From contig OX638329.1 of NCBI GenBank assembly GCA_951812755.1, positions 4,472,522 through 4,536,521 of the forward strand: a DNA stretch of 64,000 nucleotides, read 5' to 3'. The notes beneath the pieces are model-generated. The model searched no databases. It was not told the origin of the DNA and was given only the letters and a program-made list of their open reading frames with translations. The stretch comes from an uncultured Latescibacterota bacterium. GTDB taxonomy: Bacteria; Latescibacterota; UBA2968. The translations under genes and the position numbers were made by a program. Shown one piece after another: positions 51,434 through 60,498 of this stretch (position 1 is the first letter of the stretch; the number at the start of each line of letters is the position of its first letter).

Positions 51434-51976
51434 TTAATCTCGTTGTCCTGCTTCAACATCCGTTATTTCCGGAGACTGCTGCTTGATTTCGGATACAATT
51501 GATTCAACAGATACTTTGACTTTTTCGCGTGCTCGGCACTGGGCATCGGCAACTTGAGAAGCGGTCAACATTTTGGCAACTATATCGCGTTTTTCACATG
51601 CTTCCTCGTTACCCTGTGCCGCGGCGAGATTCCACCACATGTGGGCTTCCACATAGTCTTGCGGCACGCCATGACCGTCGGCATACATCACACCCAGACC
51701 GTGCTGGGCTTGAGCAAGTCCTTGCTCGGCTGCCATGCGAAACCACTTTGCCGCCTCTACATCGTCCCGCGGCACACCATGACCTACGGCATACATCATG
51801 CCAAGGATGTTCTGACTTTTAGTATGTCCTTGCTCGGCTGCTTTACGGAGCCACTTCACTGCCTCTTCATCATCTTTCTGCACATCATGACCCGCGGAAT
51901 ACCGCCAGCCAAGGTCATACTGTGCTTCTGGAGATCCTTCATCGGCGCGTCGTCGCAATACATTTTTAGTTATCAT
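51434..51976 (-). CDS. Sel1-repeat protein
   Basis: A 180-residue protein with three tandem Sel1 repeats of 36 residues (residues about 12-120), each in the style AQxxLGxxYxxGxxVxxDxxEAxxWxxxAAxQG. These act in protein-protein binding. The C-terminal 60 residues are charged and partly helical. The ATG at 51976 has GGAGGAG before it; the open frame to 52150 is not used. No signal peptide. It sits within the toxin-like island. Confidence 0.85.
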   Translation of the reverse strand: MITKNVLRRRADEGSPEAQYDLGWRYSAGHDVQKDDEEAVKWLRKAAEQGHTKSQNILGMMYAVGHGVPRDDVEAAKWFRMAAEQGLAQAQHGLGVMYADGHGVPQDYVEAHMWWNLAAAQGNEEACEKRDIVAKMLTASQVADAQCRAREKVKVSVESIVSEIKQQSPEITDVEAGQRD

Positions 51977-52010
51977 GATCTCCTCCATGATCTCAGATAC
52001 AATCGTACCC

Positions 52011-52502
52011 TTAGTGCTCAATAATGGGAAAGCGCGTCCAGTTATTTCTGTATTGCGATAAGTCGCGTTGCCCACAAGTGACACCTGTGCCCGTGAAACG
52101 CAACCGCAATAAGAGCCTGTCGGCGCTTCTGATCTGAATGTGAGACCCACTGAGTTCCTCAGCTAAAGTTTCTCTTAAAGTTTCCCTGTCAATCACGACA
52201 AAAGCATCCCAATGACTGTGAAGTCGAACTGCAAAAACGTAAATTACTTCTGGATTTACTGGCGTACTAAGTTGCGAGAGCGAAAGATTGAATAGCGCGT
52301 TATGTGCTCCAGACTTCAACGGTTTTGCCACAGCAGTCTTTACCTGTACGCGTTGCAGGTTCCCATCGCTATCGCGTACTACAAAAATGTCGTCACCTAC
52401 ATCTACTTCTGGAATGGCTGTGTTCCACCCGCGAAGAAGAAGTTCGGCCATAACCGCAAGATGACCTGCTCTACCCGTATAAAGATTGGCTCTTTTAGAC
52501 AT
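52011..52502 (-). CDS. PD-(D/E)XK-like (DUF4365-type) protein
   Basis: A 163-residue protein with restriction-endonuclease-like features: GRAGHLAVMAELLLRGWN, then VDVGDDIFVV and VQVKTA, matching the G...E, D and Q-x-K of the fold. The catalytic order is suggestive rather than proved. The ATG at 52502 follows the upstream stop by seven bases; the longer TTG start is not used. Confidence 0.62.
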   Translation of the reverse strand: MSKRANLYTGRAGHLAVMAELLLRGWNTAIPEVDVGDDIFVVRDSDGNLQRVQVKTAVAKPLKSGAHNALFNLSLSQLSTPVNPEVIYVFAVRLHSHWDAFVVIDRETLRETLAEELSGSHIQIRSADRLLLRLRFTGTGVTCGQRDLSQYRNNWTRFPIIEH

Positions 52503-52509
52503 GTCGCTC

Positions 52510-52995
52510 TCAAAGCTCAAATAATACTTTCATCGTCTTTGAATCTACAAATACGACCTTGCCAAGTTCTTGCAATTTTTCTTCTGAAAGGCTCGTTAAA
52601 AGCTCTGCAATATGTTTCCAAACTGAACCATGAAGACTCTCAAAATCCGATTTGGTATCACAAGAAATAAACACGCTTGTAACCGGGACCGACTCTTGGG
52701 GAATTTGAGCCCTTATGACTGCTTTGCTCCTGGGGTCAAGTCCACAAGTATAGCCGTCCAGTTGTTTGGTCGCGTAAATTGTAATATCAGATATCTCTTT
52801 CGCCTCTACAACGTCGCGCAAAGCAAACTCTGAACCGTTAATAAAAAACGTTGGATTTTCAAGGTTAACGACACTATATGCTTTTGGAACACCTACCAGC
52901 GTTTCTCCATCGCTTAATTTGATGCGGTAACGCTGACTCAGCAAATTGTTTTGAAGGAAACGGTCATAATACTTGCGCTCGCTATTAGACACCAT
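52510..52995 (-). CDS. Conserved-looking hypothetical protein
   Basis: A 161-residue protein not recognised. It starts MVSNSERKYYDRFLQNNL, contains SDGETLVGVPKAYSVVNL and KELSDITIYATKQL-like beta-rich segments, and ends with a helix. No signal peptide or TM segment. It is the first gene of the toxin-like island and is closely spaced with the PD-(D/E)XK-like gene. Confidence 0.6.
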   Translation of the reverse strand: MVSNSERKYYDRFLQNNLLSQRYRIKLSDGETLVGVPKAYSVVNLENPTFFINGSEFALRDVVEAKEISDITIYATKQLDGYTCGLDPRSKAVIRAQIPQESVPVTSVFISCDTKSDFESLHGSVWKHIAELLTSLSEEKLQELGKVVFVDSKTMKVLFEL

Positions 52996-53135
52996 GACGT
53001 GCCTCCTATACGATTTCAGACATGATTGTGGACATGGTCTTTTTACTGCTATCCCTCACGATTTTTCATAAACCAAAAACGACCCCACGAAAGGGCCGCG
53101 ATTAAAAGCAATAATACTATTCTTGATCTTTCAAG

Positions 53136-53882
53136 TCAAGATTCAACAGGCACAGTATTAACCGCCGCATCAATCGGCTGCAAAAAAGTGTGAATACCGC
53201 ATTCTGTCTTGTCCGAACCCGCCCAGCGACCCGCGCGTTCGTCTGCATCTGCATCCACAGCTTTTGTGCAGGGCCAACATCCTACCGTGGCAAAGCCCTG
53301 ATCCATCAAGGGATTATAGGGCACATCGTGCTCGACAATATAATCCCAAACCTGTTTGCGCGTCCACGGCGCCATCGGATTCAATTTGAGCAACGCGCGA
53401 CCATCTGTCTCATAATATTCCAGAATAGAAATTTGGCTGCGGGTATCGCCCTGATCTCTCCGGCGGCTATTAATCCAACCATTCAACTGGGACAACTTGC
53501 GCTGCAAAGGCTCAACTTTTCGCAACCAGCAACACCGGTCGGCATCCCGCTTGTAGAGTTCGTCACCATAATCACGCGCTTGCTCTTCAACACTCAAACG
53601 GGAATACACCCTCTCTATCTCAATCCCATAGCGCGCCTCCACGCGGTCGATCAAACTCAGGGTTTCGGGAAACAGAAAACCCGTATCAATTGTAAACACG
53701 GGAATTTGCGGCGCGACCTTTTGCATCACGTCGAGCAAGACCATGCCGCTGGCACCAAAAGCAGTACCAAACGCCACGCGAGACCCCAACGTCTCCCATG
53801 ACCAGATCAAAATATCTTCCAGAGGTGCTGTTTCAAGAGCCAGGGACTGCGCGTTTAATTTTTCGCGAGTAAGCACAAACAT
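53136..53882 (-). CDS. cysH: Adenylyl-/phosphoadenylyl-sulfate reductase
   Basis: Reduces APS or PAPS to sulfite in assimilatory sulfate reduction. The 248 residues carry CCWLRKVEPL and CWPC as the two cysteine pairs of the 4Fe-4S cluster, and ECGIH with the catalytic cysteine; SYNGRRRDQGDTRSQ-like arginine-rich substrate loop is GWINSRRRDQGDTRS. The cluster cysteines favour the APS-reductase type. The SD (GGAG) abuts the ATG at 53882; a GTG at 53876 is spaced better and may be the true start. It supplies sulfite for the cysteine operon nearby. Confidence 0.93.
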   Translation of the reverse strand: MFVLTREKLNAQSLALETAPLEDILIWSWETLGSRVAFGTAFGASGMVLLDVMQKVAPQIPVFTIDTGFLFPETLSLIDRVEARYGIEIERVYSRLSVEEQARDYGDELYKRDADRCCWLRKVEPLQRKLSQLNGWINSRRRDQGDTRSQISILEYYETDGRALLKLNPMAPWTRKQVWDYIVEHDVPYNPLMDQGFATVGCWPCTKAVDADADERAGRWAGSDKTECGIHTFLQPIDAAVNTVPVES

Positions 53883-54046
53883 CTCCTATTCTTGAGTTCG
53901 TTGATTCACAATATATTTAATACCCGTTGTGATGTCAAGTTGCCGTGCAATATCGCGGTCCCAAATCATAACTTCTATTTATAACTTTCTTGACCTTTGC
54001 AAAACAATATAATAGATTTATTTACTATATTTACTCGCAATGGGCA

Positions 54047-54087
54047 CGAAAAAAGCCCTGAAATCATTGTGATTCAGGGCCGTTTTG
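54047..54087 (-). terminator. Terminator of the tRNA-Lys transcript
   Basis: GCCCTGAA and TTCAGGGC form an 8-9-bp stem with TTTTTT following on the minus strand. Confidence 0.8.
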
Positions 54088-54093
54088 TAATAG

Positions 54094-54166
54094 TGAGCGC
54101 GGCAGGATTCGAACCTGCGACCCACGGCTTAAAAGGCCGTTGCTCTACCGCCTGAGCTACGCGCCC
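54094..54166 (-). tRNA. tRNA-Lys (anticodon TTT)
   Basis: A 73-nt cloverleaf. Anticodon stem ACGGC/GCCGT encloses CTTTTAA, giving TTT. Acceptor GGGCGCG pairs with CGCGCTC; discriminator A. The next three bases are CTA, so CCA is not encoded, unlike the other four tRNAs here. Confidence 0.96.
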
Positions 54167-54243
54167 ATCCAAAATTTTGGTTGAGAGTTGAGAAATATAC
54201 CATTCTCCCAAAATCTGTCAAGCAAAAGGAAAAAAATAATCCC

Positions 54244-55434
54244 ATGATGCGCCGTCGCCGAAAAGGCAGAATTGTCAAATGGCTAGTCTGGGTCTTCGGT
54301 GTAATTGGGGCCATTGCACTCGCCCTTGCACTGATCCAGATTGACGATATTGTGATGGCTCAAGGCATTGTCGAACCAGGAGACAAAATATATATCAATT
54401 CGCCCATGAGCCAGGACATCCACGAAATTCTCGTAGGTCCCGGTGACTCCGTCACAGTCGATCAACCCGTCGCACGGCTCTACGATGGCGATTTGAGAGC
54501 GGCAGCGACAACCGCAGAACAAGAAATCAAACGAGAAATGGCCAACCTCGAAGCTGCACAGGCGCGGCTTGCCCTGCTGCGCGCACAGCCAAACCCCGAA
54601 GAAATCAAAATAGCCGAATCGCGCGTTGAGCAAGCGCGTATTAACCTCACAGCCCGGCAACAGGACCTCAAACGCGCCCAGGCCCTCTATGAAGGCCAGC
54701 GGCTCTTCAGTCAGGAAGACTACGAACGCGCCAAGACCAATTATGACCTCGCTGAAGCCAGCTTAAAAGTGGAGAACGAAAATCTCAACCTGGTGAGGCG
54801 CGGTCCTCTACCCGCTGAAATTCAACAAGCCGAAGCAGCAACGCGTCAAACCCAGGCATCTCTGGACAAGGCAAAACACAATCTCGAAGCCGCGCGCGAA
54901 GCCCTTGAACGCGCCACCTTGCGCGCGCCAGTCAATGGTGTGGTAGCTCGCCAGGATCTCTATCCGGGCATGCAGGCCGGTCAAGGTGCCATTGTCATGA
55001 TCATCGCAGGAGAAGGCGAAGGCACTGTCATCGGTGCCTGGATGCCCGAAACCAGTGCGTGGAAGGTGCGCCCCGGCCAACCCGTTGAAATATTGAGCAA
55101 TCTCTTTACCGACCGCGAAGGTTTTATCGGTCATGGCGAAGTGTCAGAAGTTCATGGATATGCCGTCATTGAAGGCAATGTTCGCACCTTTGGTCTGGAA
55201 GTCGTCGTCAAACAAACCCCCATTGCTCTGAGCTTTGGATCTACCGCTGATTTGCGTATCTACGTGGGGCGGCGAAGCATTTTGCAAACCATCCTCGGCT
55301 GGGAAAGCGATATCCAATTCAATCAGATAAAATCATCGATTGAATCATTCCAAACGCTCCAACCTGACACCATTAATACTCCACAGTCCGATACTATCAA
55401 TACGCCACAGCCCGACACCATCAGTAGTCAGTAG
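54244..55434 (+). CDS. HlyD/RND-type periplasmic adaptor protein
   Basis: Membrane-fusion protein of about 396 residues. A single N-terminal hydrophobic segment (KWLVWVFGVIGAIALALALIQ) is followed by a lipoyl-half, a coiled coil (about 90-210; for example LEAAQARLALLRAQP), the second lipoyl half RAPVNGVVARQDL and a beta-barrel. It ends in QPDTINTPQ/QSDTINTPQ repeats. No transporter gene follows in the window. AAGGA lies ten bases before ATG 54244; the frame is open upstream into tRNA-Lys. Confidence 0.86.
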   Translation: MMRRRRKGRIVKWLVWVFGVIGAIALALALIQIDDIVMAQGIVEPGDKIYINSPMSQDIHEILVGPGDSVTVDQPVARLYDGDLRAAATTAEQEIKREMANLEAAQARLALLRAQPNPEEIKIAESRVEQARINLTARQQDLKRAQALYEGQRLFSQEDYERAKTNYDLAEASLKVENENLNLVRRGPLPAEIQQAEAATRQTQASLDKAKHNLEAAREALERATLRAPVNGVVARQDLYPGMQAGQGAIVMIIAGEGEGTVIGAWMPETSAWKVRPGQPVEILSNLFTDREGFIGHGEVSEVHGYAVIEGNVRTFGLEVVVKQTPIALSFGSTADLRIYVGRRSILQTILGWESDIQFNQIKSSIESFQTLQPDTINTPQSDTINTPQPDTISSQ

Positions 55435-55647
55435 TCAGGTCGCTTATCCCAGCCCTTCTTTTTCATCTGCGTCATCTGCGGATCACCTCTCAGCAGCCAG
55501 CCGCTCTGCTTCTCATTCTTAATTCTCAATTTTTAATTTTTAATTCCAACAAAATCCTTGCTCGTTTTTTTGCCCTATTATATTTTTTGCTACAAAATAA
55601 CCCGGGCACACTGTCGTGCCCCGATTTGAACCCTTTTGGAGGACGCA

Positions 55648-58293
55648 ATGTCGAAAGCACAACAAGAAGAAAAATATGTCTATTTCTTTGGCGATGGCAA
55701 AGCCGAAGGCTCTGCAGAAATGCGCAACTTACTCGGTGGTAAAGGCGCGAACCTCGCAGAAATGTCGGGCCTGGGTATTCCCGTGCCCGCCGGATTTACC
55801 ATCACCACCGAAGTTTGCACGTATTATTACGATAACGACAAACAATATCCCGACGCACTCGAAAAACAGGTCATGGACAACGTTGCCAAGCTCGAAAATG
55901 TTATGGGTGGCAAATTCGGCGATGCGACAAACCCATTGCTCCTGTCCGTGCGCTCGGGTGCGCGCGTCTCCATGCCCGGCATGATGGAAACCGTACTCAA
56001 CCTCGGTCTCAACGATGAAATCACAGAAGGTCTCATAGTTAGGAGCAACAACCCGCGTTTTGGATGGGACTCTTATCGTCGCTTCATCCAAACCTATGGC
56101 GATGTGGTGATGGGCGTAGCTCCTGAAGGCATCGAAATAGACCCCTTTGAAGCCGCCATTGAAGAAGTCAAAGAAAAGCGCGGCATCCAAGACGACCTCG
56201 ACATGACCGTAGAGGACCTCAAAACCCTCGTCGATATGTTCAAAGACATCGTCAAAAAACGCACGGGACAAAATTTTCCCACCGATCCTATCGAGCAACT
56301 CTGGGGCGGAATTGGCGCGGTATTTGGCTCCTGGCAGGCGGATCGCGCCATCACCTATCGGCGTTTGGAGAATATACCCGGAGACTGGGGAACGGCGGTC
56401 AACGTACAGTCCATGGTCTATGGCAACATGGGCGATGACTGCGCCACAGGCGTTGCATTTACGCGCGACCCCTCCACGGGTGAAAACATATTTTACGGCG
56501 AATTTCTCACCAATGCACAGGGCGAAGACGTGGTCGCGGGTGTTCGCACGCCCGAACCCGTAGATCGCCTGAAGAGCAGACAGCCCGAAGCCTATCAAAC
56601 ACTCGAAGACATCTATCAAACACTCGAAAAGCACTATCGAGACATGCAGGACATCGAATTTACCGTGCAACAGAGCAAACTCTGGATGCTGCAAACCCGA
56701 GGTGGCAAACGCACTGCGGCTGCCGCCGTCAAGATTGCCGTTGACATGGTCAACGAAGGACTGATCACCCAGAGTGAAGCCGTGCAACGCGTGGAACCCG
56801 AACAACTCGATCAACTCCTGCACCCCACTTTCGATCCCACATTTGAACGCAATGTGCTGGCTAAAGGATTGCCCGCCTCACCGGGCGCTGCATCGGGAAA
56901 GGTCGTCTTTCTCGCCGAAGAAGCCGAAGAAGCCGCCGAACAGGGCGAACAGGTTCTGCTGGTGCGCCTCGAGACCTCGCCCGAAGATATCGGTGGCATG
57001 AACGCCGCACAGGGTATTCTCACCGCACGCGGGGGCATGACCTCACACGCTGCTGTGGTTGCTCGCGGTATGGGCAAATGCTGTGTGGCTGGTTGTGGCG
57101 ATCTGGTCATCGACTACACAGCGAATCAGTTCTCCGTAGGCGATACGGTTGTCAAAGGCGGCGACTGGGTCTCCATTGACGGTTCTACGGGCGAAGTCAT
57201 GCTCGGTCAGGTTCCCACACAGGAGCCTGAACTCTCGGGTGATTTTGCCACCTTGATGAGTTGGGCAGACGAGTTTCGCACACTCAATGTACGCACCAAT
57301 GCTGACACGCCACACGATTCGGCTGTTGCACGCGAATTTGGCGCCGAAGGCATTGGTCTGTGCCGCACAGAACACATGTTCTTTGAAGGCGACCGCATCA
57401 ATATCGTGCGCGAAATGATTCTCGCCGATGATGAACAGGGCCGCCGTCGCGCCCTCGAAAAGTTGTTACCCATCCAGCGCGGCGACTTTGAAGGTATTTT
57501 CAATGCCATGGCAGGACTGCCCGTGACTGTTCGCCTGCTCGACCCTCCCCTGCACGAGTTTCTCCCACACGAGAGCGACCAGCAAGAGGAAATGGCAAGG
57601 CGGCTCGATACCTCGTTGCGCGTGATTCAGGACAAGGTCGAATCCCTCAACGAATTTAATCCCATGCTCGGGCATCGCGGCTGTCGGCTGGGCATCACCT
57701 ATCCAGAAATTTACGAAATGCAGGTGCGTGCCATCCTCGAAGCCGCCGCAAATGTGGGATCTAAAGCTGTTCCCGAAATCATGATTCCACTCGTCGGTAC
57801 GGTCAAAGAATTTACCGAACTCAAAATCATGACCGATCGCATAGCTCGCGCAGTGGAAAGCGAAACCGGCAAGCGCGTCGCGTATCTCGTCGGCACCATG
57901 ATCGAAATTCCCCGCGCTGCCCTCACCGCCGCCGAAATTGCCGAACACGCAGAATTTTTCTCGTTTGGCACCAATGACCTCACGCAAATGACTTATGGTT
58001 ACTCGCGCGATGACGCCGGCAAATTCCTGGGCGAATACGTCGAAAAGGGCATCCTCGAAAACGATCCCTTCCAGACTCTCGACCAGACCGGCGTGGGGCA
58101 ACTCGTCGAACTCGGCACCAAAAACGGACGCGGCGCCCGCGGCGACCTCAAAGTGGGCATCTGCGGCGAACACGGCGGCGATCCCGCCTCTGTACACTTC
58201 TGCCACAACATCGGCATGGACTACGTCTCCTGCTCACCCTTCCGCATACCCATCGCCCGCCTCGCCGCTGCGCACGCTGCACTGGAAGACTAA
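55648..58293 (+). CDS. ppdK: Pyruvate, phosphate dikinase
   Basis: Interconverts pyruvate, ATP and phosphate with PEP, AMP and diphosphate. The 881 residues show the N-terminal nucleotide-binding domain (GGKGANLAEM, VRSGARVSMPGMMETVLNLG), the swivelling domain with the catalytic histidine in GGMTSHAAVVARGMG, and the C-terminal PEP-binding barrel with GLCRTEHMFF and CGEHGGDP. The ATG at 55648 is after GGAGG; an in-frame TTG at 55636 is not used. Complete and followed by its terminator. Confidence 0.97.
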   Translation: MSKAQQEEKYVYFFGDGKAEGSAEMRNLLGGKGANLAEMSGLGIPVPAGFTITTEVCTYYYDNDKQYPDALEKQVMDNVAKLENVMGGKFGDATNPLLLSVRSGARVSMPGMMETVLNLGLNDEITEGLIVRSNNPRFGWDSYRRFIQTYGDVVMGVAPEGIEIDPFEAAIEEVKEKRGIQDDLDMTVEDLKTLVDMFKDIVKKRTGQNFPTDPIEQLWGGIGAVFGSWQADRAITYRRLENIPGDWGTAVNVQSMVYGNMGDDCATGVAFTRDPSTGENIFYGEFLTNAQGEDVVAGVRTPEPVDRLKSRQPEAYQTLEDIYQTLEKHYRDMQDIEFTVQQSKLWMLQTRGGKRTAAAAVKIAVDMVNEGLITQSEAVQRVEPEQLDQLLHPTFDPTFERNVLAKGLPASPGAASGKVVFLAEEAEEAAEQGEQVLLVRLETSPEDIGGMNAAQGILTARGGMTSHAAVVARGMGKCCVAGCGDLVIDYTANQFSVGDTVVKGGDWVSIDGSTGEVMLGQVPTQEPELSGDFATLMSWADEFRTLNVRTNADTPHDSAVAREFGAEGIGLCRTEHMFFEGDRINIVREMILADDEQGRRRALEKLLPIQRGDFEGIFNAMAGLPVTVRLLDPPLHEFLPHESDQQEEMARRLDTSLRVIQDKVESLNEFNPMLGHRGCRLGITYPEIYEMQVRAILEAAANVGSKAVPEIMIPLVGTVKEFTELKIMTDRIARAVESETGKRVAYLVGTMIEIPRAALTAAEIAEHAEFFSFGTNDLTQMTYGYSRDDAGKFLGEYVEKGILENDPFQTLDQTGVGQLVELGTKNGRGARGDLKVGICGEHGGDPASVHFCHNIGMDYVSCSPFRIPIARLAAAHAALED

Positions 58294-58320
58294 TCTCCTA
58301 TTTCTAATAGGGATAAATAC

Positions 58321-58360
58321 AAAAGTGCCCGCTTCTATTGAGGAGGCGGGCACTTGCTTA
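58321..58360 (+). terminator. Terminator hairpin after ppdK
   Basis: AGTGCCCGC(C/T) arms around TTCTATTGAGGA form a long stem, but only a weak T-tract follows. The same hairpin is copied at 60325-60371. Confidence 0.6.
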
Positions 58361-58402
58361 TTGTATGTCATTCCAATTTTCCTGCGATGCATGGAGATGC
58401 TG

Positions 58403-58943
58403 TCACATGCCCCAAATGTCGATCTCTACCCCACTGTTAGACGCCCGGCGGCAATGGAACACTTTATCCTCCCAACGCCTGCCTTCACGGCGATCAAAAA
58501 TCACCAGATGCCCCGCCTCTGCTGCACAGCGATCCATGTACTCCGCCGTCTGTTCCAGACCCTCGTCGATGGTCTGCTCTAAGCTCTTGTGGAGCAATTT
58601 GCACTCAACTACAAACTTGCGCGTCTGATCGCCCTGCGGCCAGACAATCAGCAGATCTGTACGCATCCTGCCCAGGCCATACTCCCGTTCAATGCGCCCG
58701 CCACTGTTCACAATGCGCTGCAAAAACGCCTGCAACAGCAACTGCGGACCGGCCTCCTGGTATTGAAACCGCGTCACCCAATGTTCTGAGTGCTCGCGAA
58801 AAAGTGTCTGAAACTCGGTTATTAGCTTGGCCACGTCCAGGCTGCCATCAGCATTGACATACCATGCGGTTTCCTGCTCAAACTCCTCCTGGATCACCCA
58901 CGTCAACTCACGCGGGACGACCTCGGCGTAGATGGGATTGGCC
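58403..58943 (-). pseudogene. C-terminal half of a frameshifted AAA-ATPase/PD-(D/E)XK gene
   Basis: Minus-strand frame starting at the frameshift: ANPIYAEVVPRELTWVI, then a helical region and a PD-(D/E)XK nuclease-like segment (VVECKLLHKSLEQTI, with the E-x-K, and GHLVIFDRREG). The same frame can be opened earlier only by reading out of phase with the ATPase. Intact homologues join this part to an N-terminal AAA domain. Confidence 0.75.
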
Positions 58944-59981
58944 AATACGCAAGGGCCGATCTTGAGCCAGGAGGCCGAGATCGCGGATGTACTCCAGGTC
59001 GCGATCAATGAAGCGGCGTTCCTCGGCACCGCTCAAGAGGGGCTCGACAATGCGCTGTACGCGATCTTCCTTGAGTTTGTCTGCCAACTGATCCAGATGT
59101 GTTTCTCGGCGCTGGATGAGTTGCTCTTGAGCGTTGCGGATGTCGGTGGCGGTGATTGGACGATGCCGGTCTGCTGTGTCACCGTCATGGAAACAGGTCT
59201 CATCTGCCAGCGCGTTGACCAGCCAGGGCTGTCCTTGAGTCTGTGTCCAGATCGTCTCTTGTGCATCGGAGGTAAATATCTGCCCTGTCTCCTCGGTGTG
59301 CTGGTTGAGCAGGGCGATCACCTCGTCTTGCGAGAAGTCACCCAGGCGCAGGGATCGCGCCTTAATGTTGAACGCGCTACCGCCAGCGATGATGGCGTTG
59401 GCCGAACTGGAGTGGATGCGGTAATCGCGCACGTCGCGCACACCGCACAGCACCACGCTTTGTGGAAATCCCCCCGGGCGCAGAACATATCCCGCCCGCA
59501 ACTGCCGCAACACCGACAGTAGAGAATCGCCGATGAGCGCGTCGATCTCGTCAATGAGCAACACCAGGGATTTTGGATCGGCCTGCGCCCAGCGCGTCAA
59601 CGCCTCGCGTAGCGCAACGTGCGGACCGTATTTTGCCAAGATGTCGACCCAAATCTCGTCCAGGAACTCGTCGCGCAGCGTCAAGCGCGCCCAGGAAGCC
59701 AGTTCGCCCAAAATGGTGCGCATCACCTGTTCCACATCTTCGCGCCCGGCCTGCCCGCCTTCAACATTGACGTACACGCATCGGTAGGTGCCCTCGGCAT
59801 TGAGGAGATCGCGCAAAACCAACAATGCCGAGGTCTTGCCCGTCTGCCGAGGTGCGTGCAGGACAAAGTAGCGTTTGTCGCGAATGAGCCGGCGAACCTC
59901 GGCGAGGTTCAGCCGTTTTAGAGGTGGGATGCAGTAATGGTCTGCGGCCACGACCGGTCCGCTCGTATTGAAGAAGCGCAT
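58908..59981 (-). pseudogene. N-terminal half of a frameshifted AAA-ATPase/PD-(D/E)XK gene
   Basis: A 357-residue frame carrying an AAA ATPase: HAPRQTGKTSALLVLRDLL is the Walker A (about 43-61), LVLLIDEIDALIGD the Walker B, and IHSSSANAIIAGGSAFNI a sensor region. Near 58940 one extra G in CGTATTGGCC shifts the reading frame, so RPLRI is followed by out-of-frame GQSHLRR instead of ANPIYAEV. Both halves read cleanly across this point in different frames. Either a true frameshift or a one-base sequencing error. Confidence 0.82.
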
Positions 59982-60228
59982 GAATTGAGTATCTTTCTCT
60001 ATTTTTTGTGTAAAGGCCAGCGCGTTATTTGATGAATACGAGGTATTTTCAATCGCCCAGCAGTAGCGCGTGACACTTGTGCCCGTATGCGTTAGGGCAT
60101 GTATATCGCCACCATCTCTCGTCGCTTGTCGTCACGACAAATATAACCGACTGCCTCTTGTTACTCAAATAGTTTCATTACCGAACGAGGTATATGCCAT
60201 CTCACCTGCATAATCCGTCAGAAATACG

Positions 60229-60310
60229 CAATTGGCATGGATTACGTATCCTGTTCGCCCTTCCCCATAGCCCGCCTCGCAGCTACGATGCACTGGCAGA
60301 ATAATCCCCA
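60229..60310 (+). pseudogene. Copy of the ppdK 3' end
   Basis: Reads IGMDYVSCSPF then PIARLAAT, matching the ppdK end IGMDYVSCSPFRIPIARLAAAHAALED with two codons missing. No upstream ppdK sequence is present. It shows that a ppdK end plus hairpin was duplicated around the ATPase gene. Confidence 0.85.
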
Positions 60311-60324
60311 TTGTGTTTAAACAC

Positions 60325-60371
60325 AAAAATGCCCGTTTCCATTGAGCAGACGGGCACTTGCTTGTTTTTTT
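60325..60371 (+). terminator. Second copy of the ppdK terminator hairpin
   Basis: ATGCCCGTTTCC...AGACGGGCACTTG forms the same stem as at 58321-58360; here eight Ts follow (GTTTTTTTT), a better terminator. Confidence 0.75.
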
Positions 60372-60498
60372 TATTCGGTAAAATCACTTGATTTTTTGAA
60401 ATTCAATTCTATATTGCGAACCCTTTATGCAACACAGCCTTTTACCCCCCCCACCGCATCTGATGATCGGTGTTGATAAAAAATAAAAAGGAAAGTCC

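Larger units (their letters stand above)
59982..60498 (+). other. Gap between the ATPase pseudogene and the giant ORF
   Basis: Contains only the ppdK tail copy and its hairpin (60229-60371). The first 200 bases show no supported gene. Confidence 0.6.

Noticed and set aside
55729-58206. Long minus-strand ORFs inside ppdK
   Set aside because: They are antisense shadows; ppdK is complete and family-typical on the plus strand.
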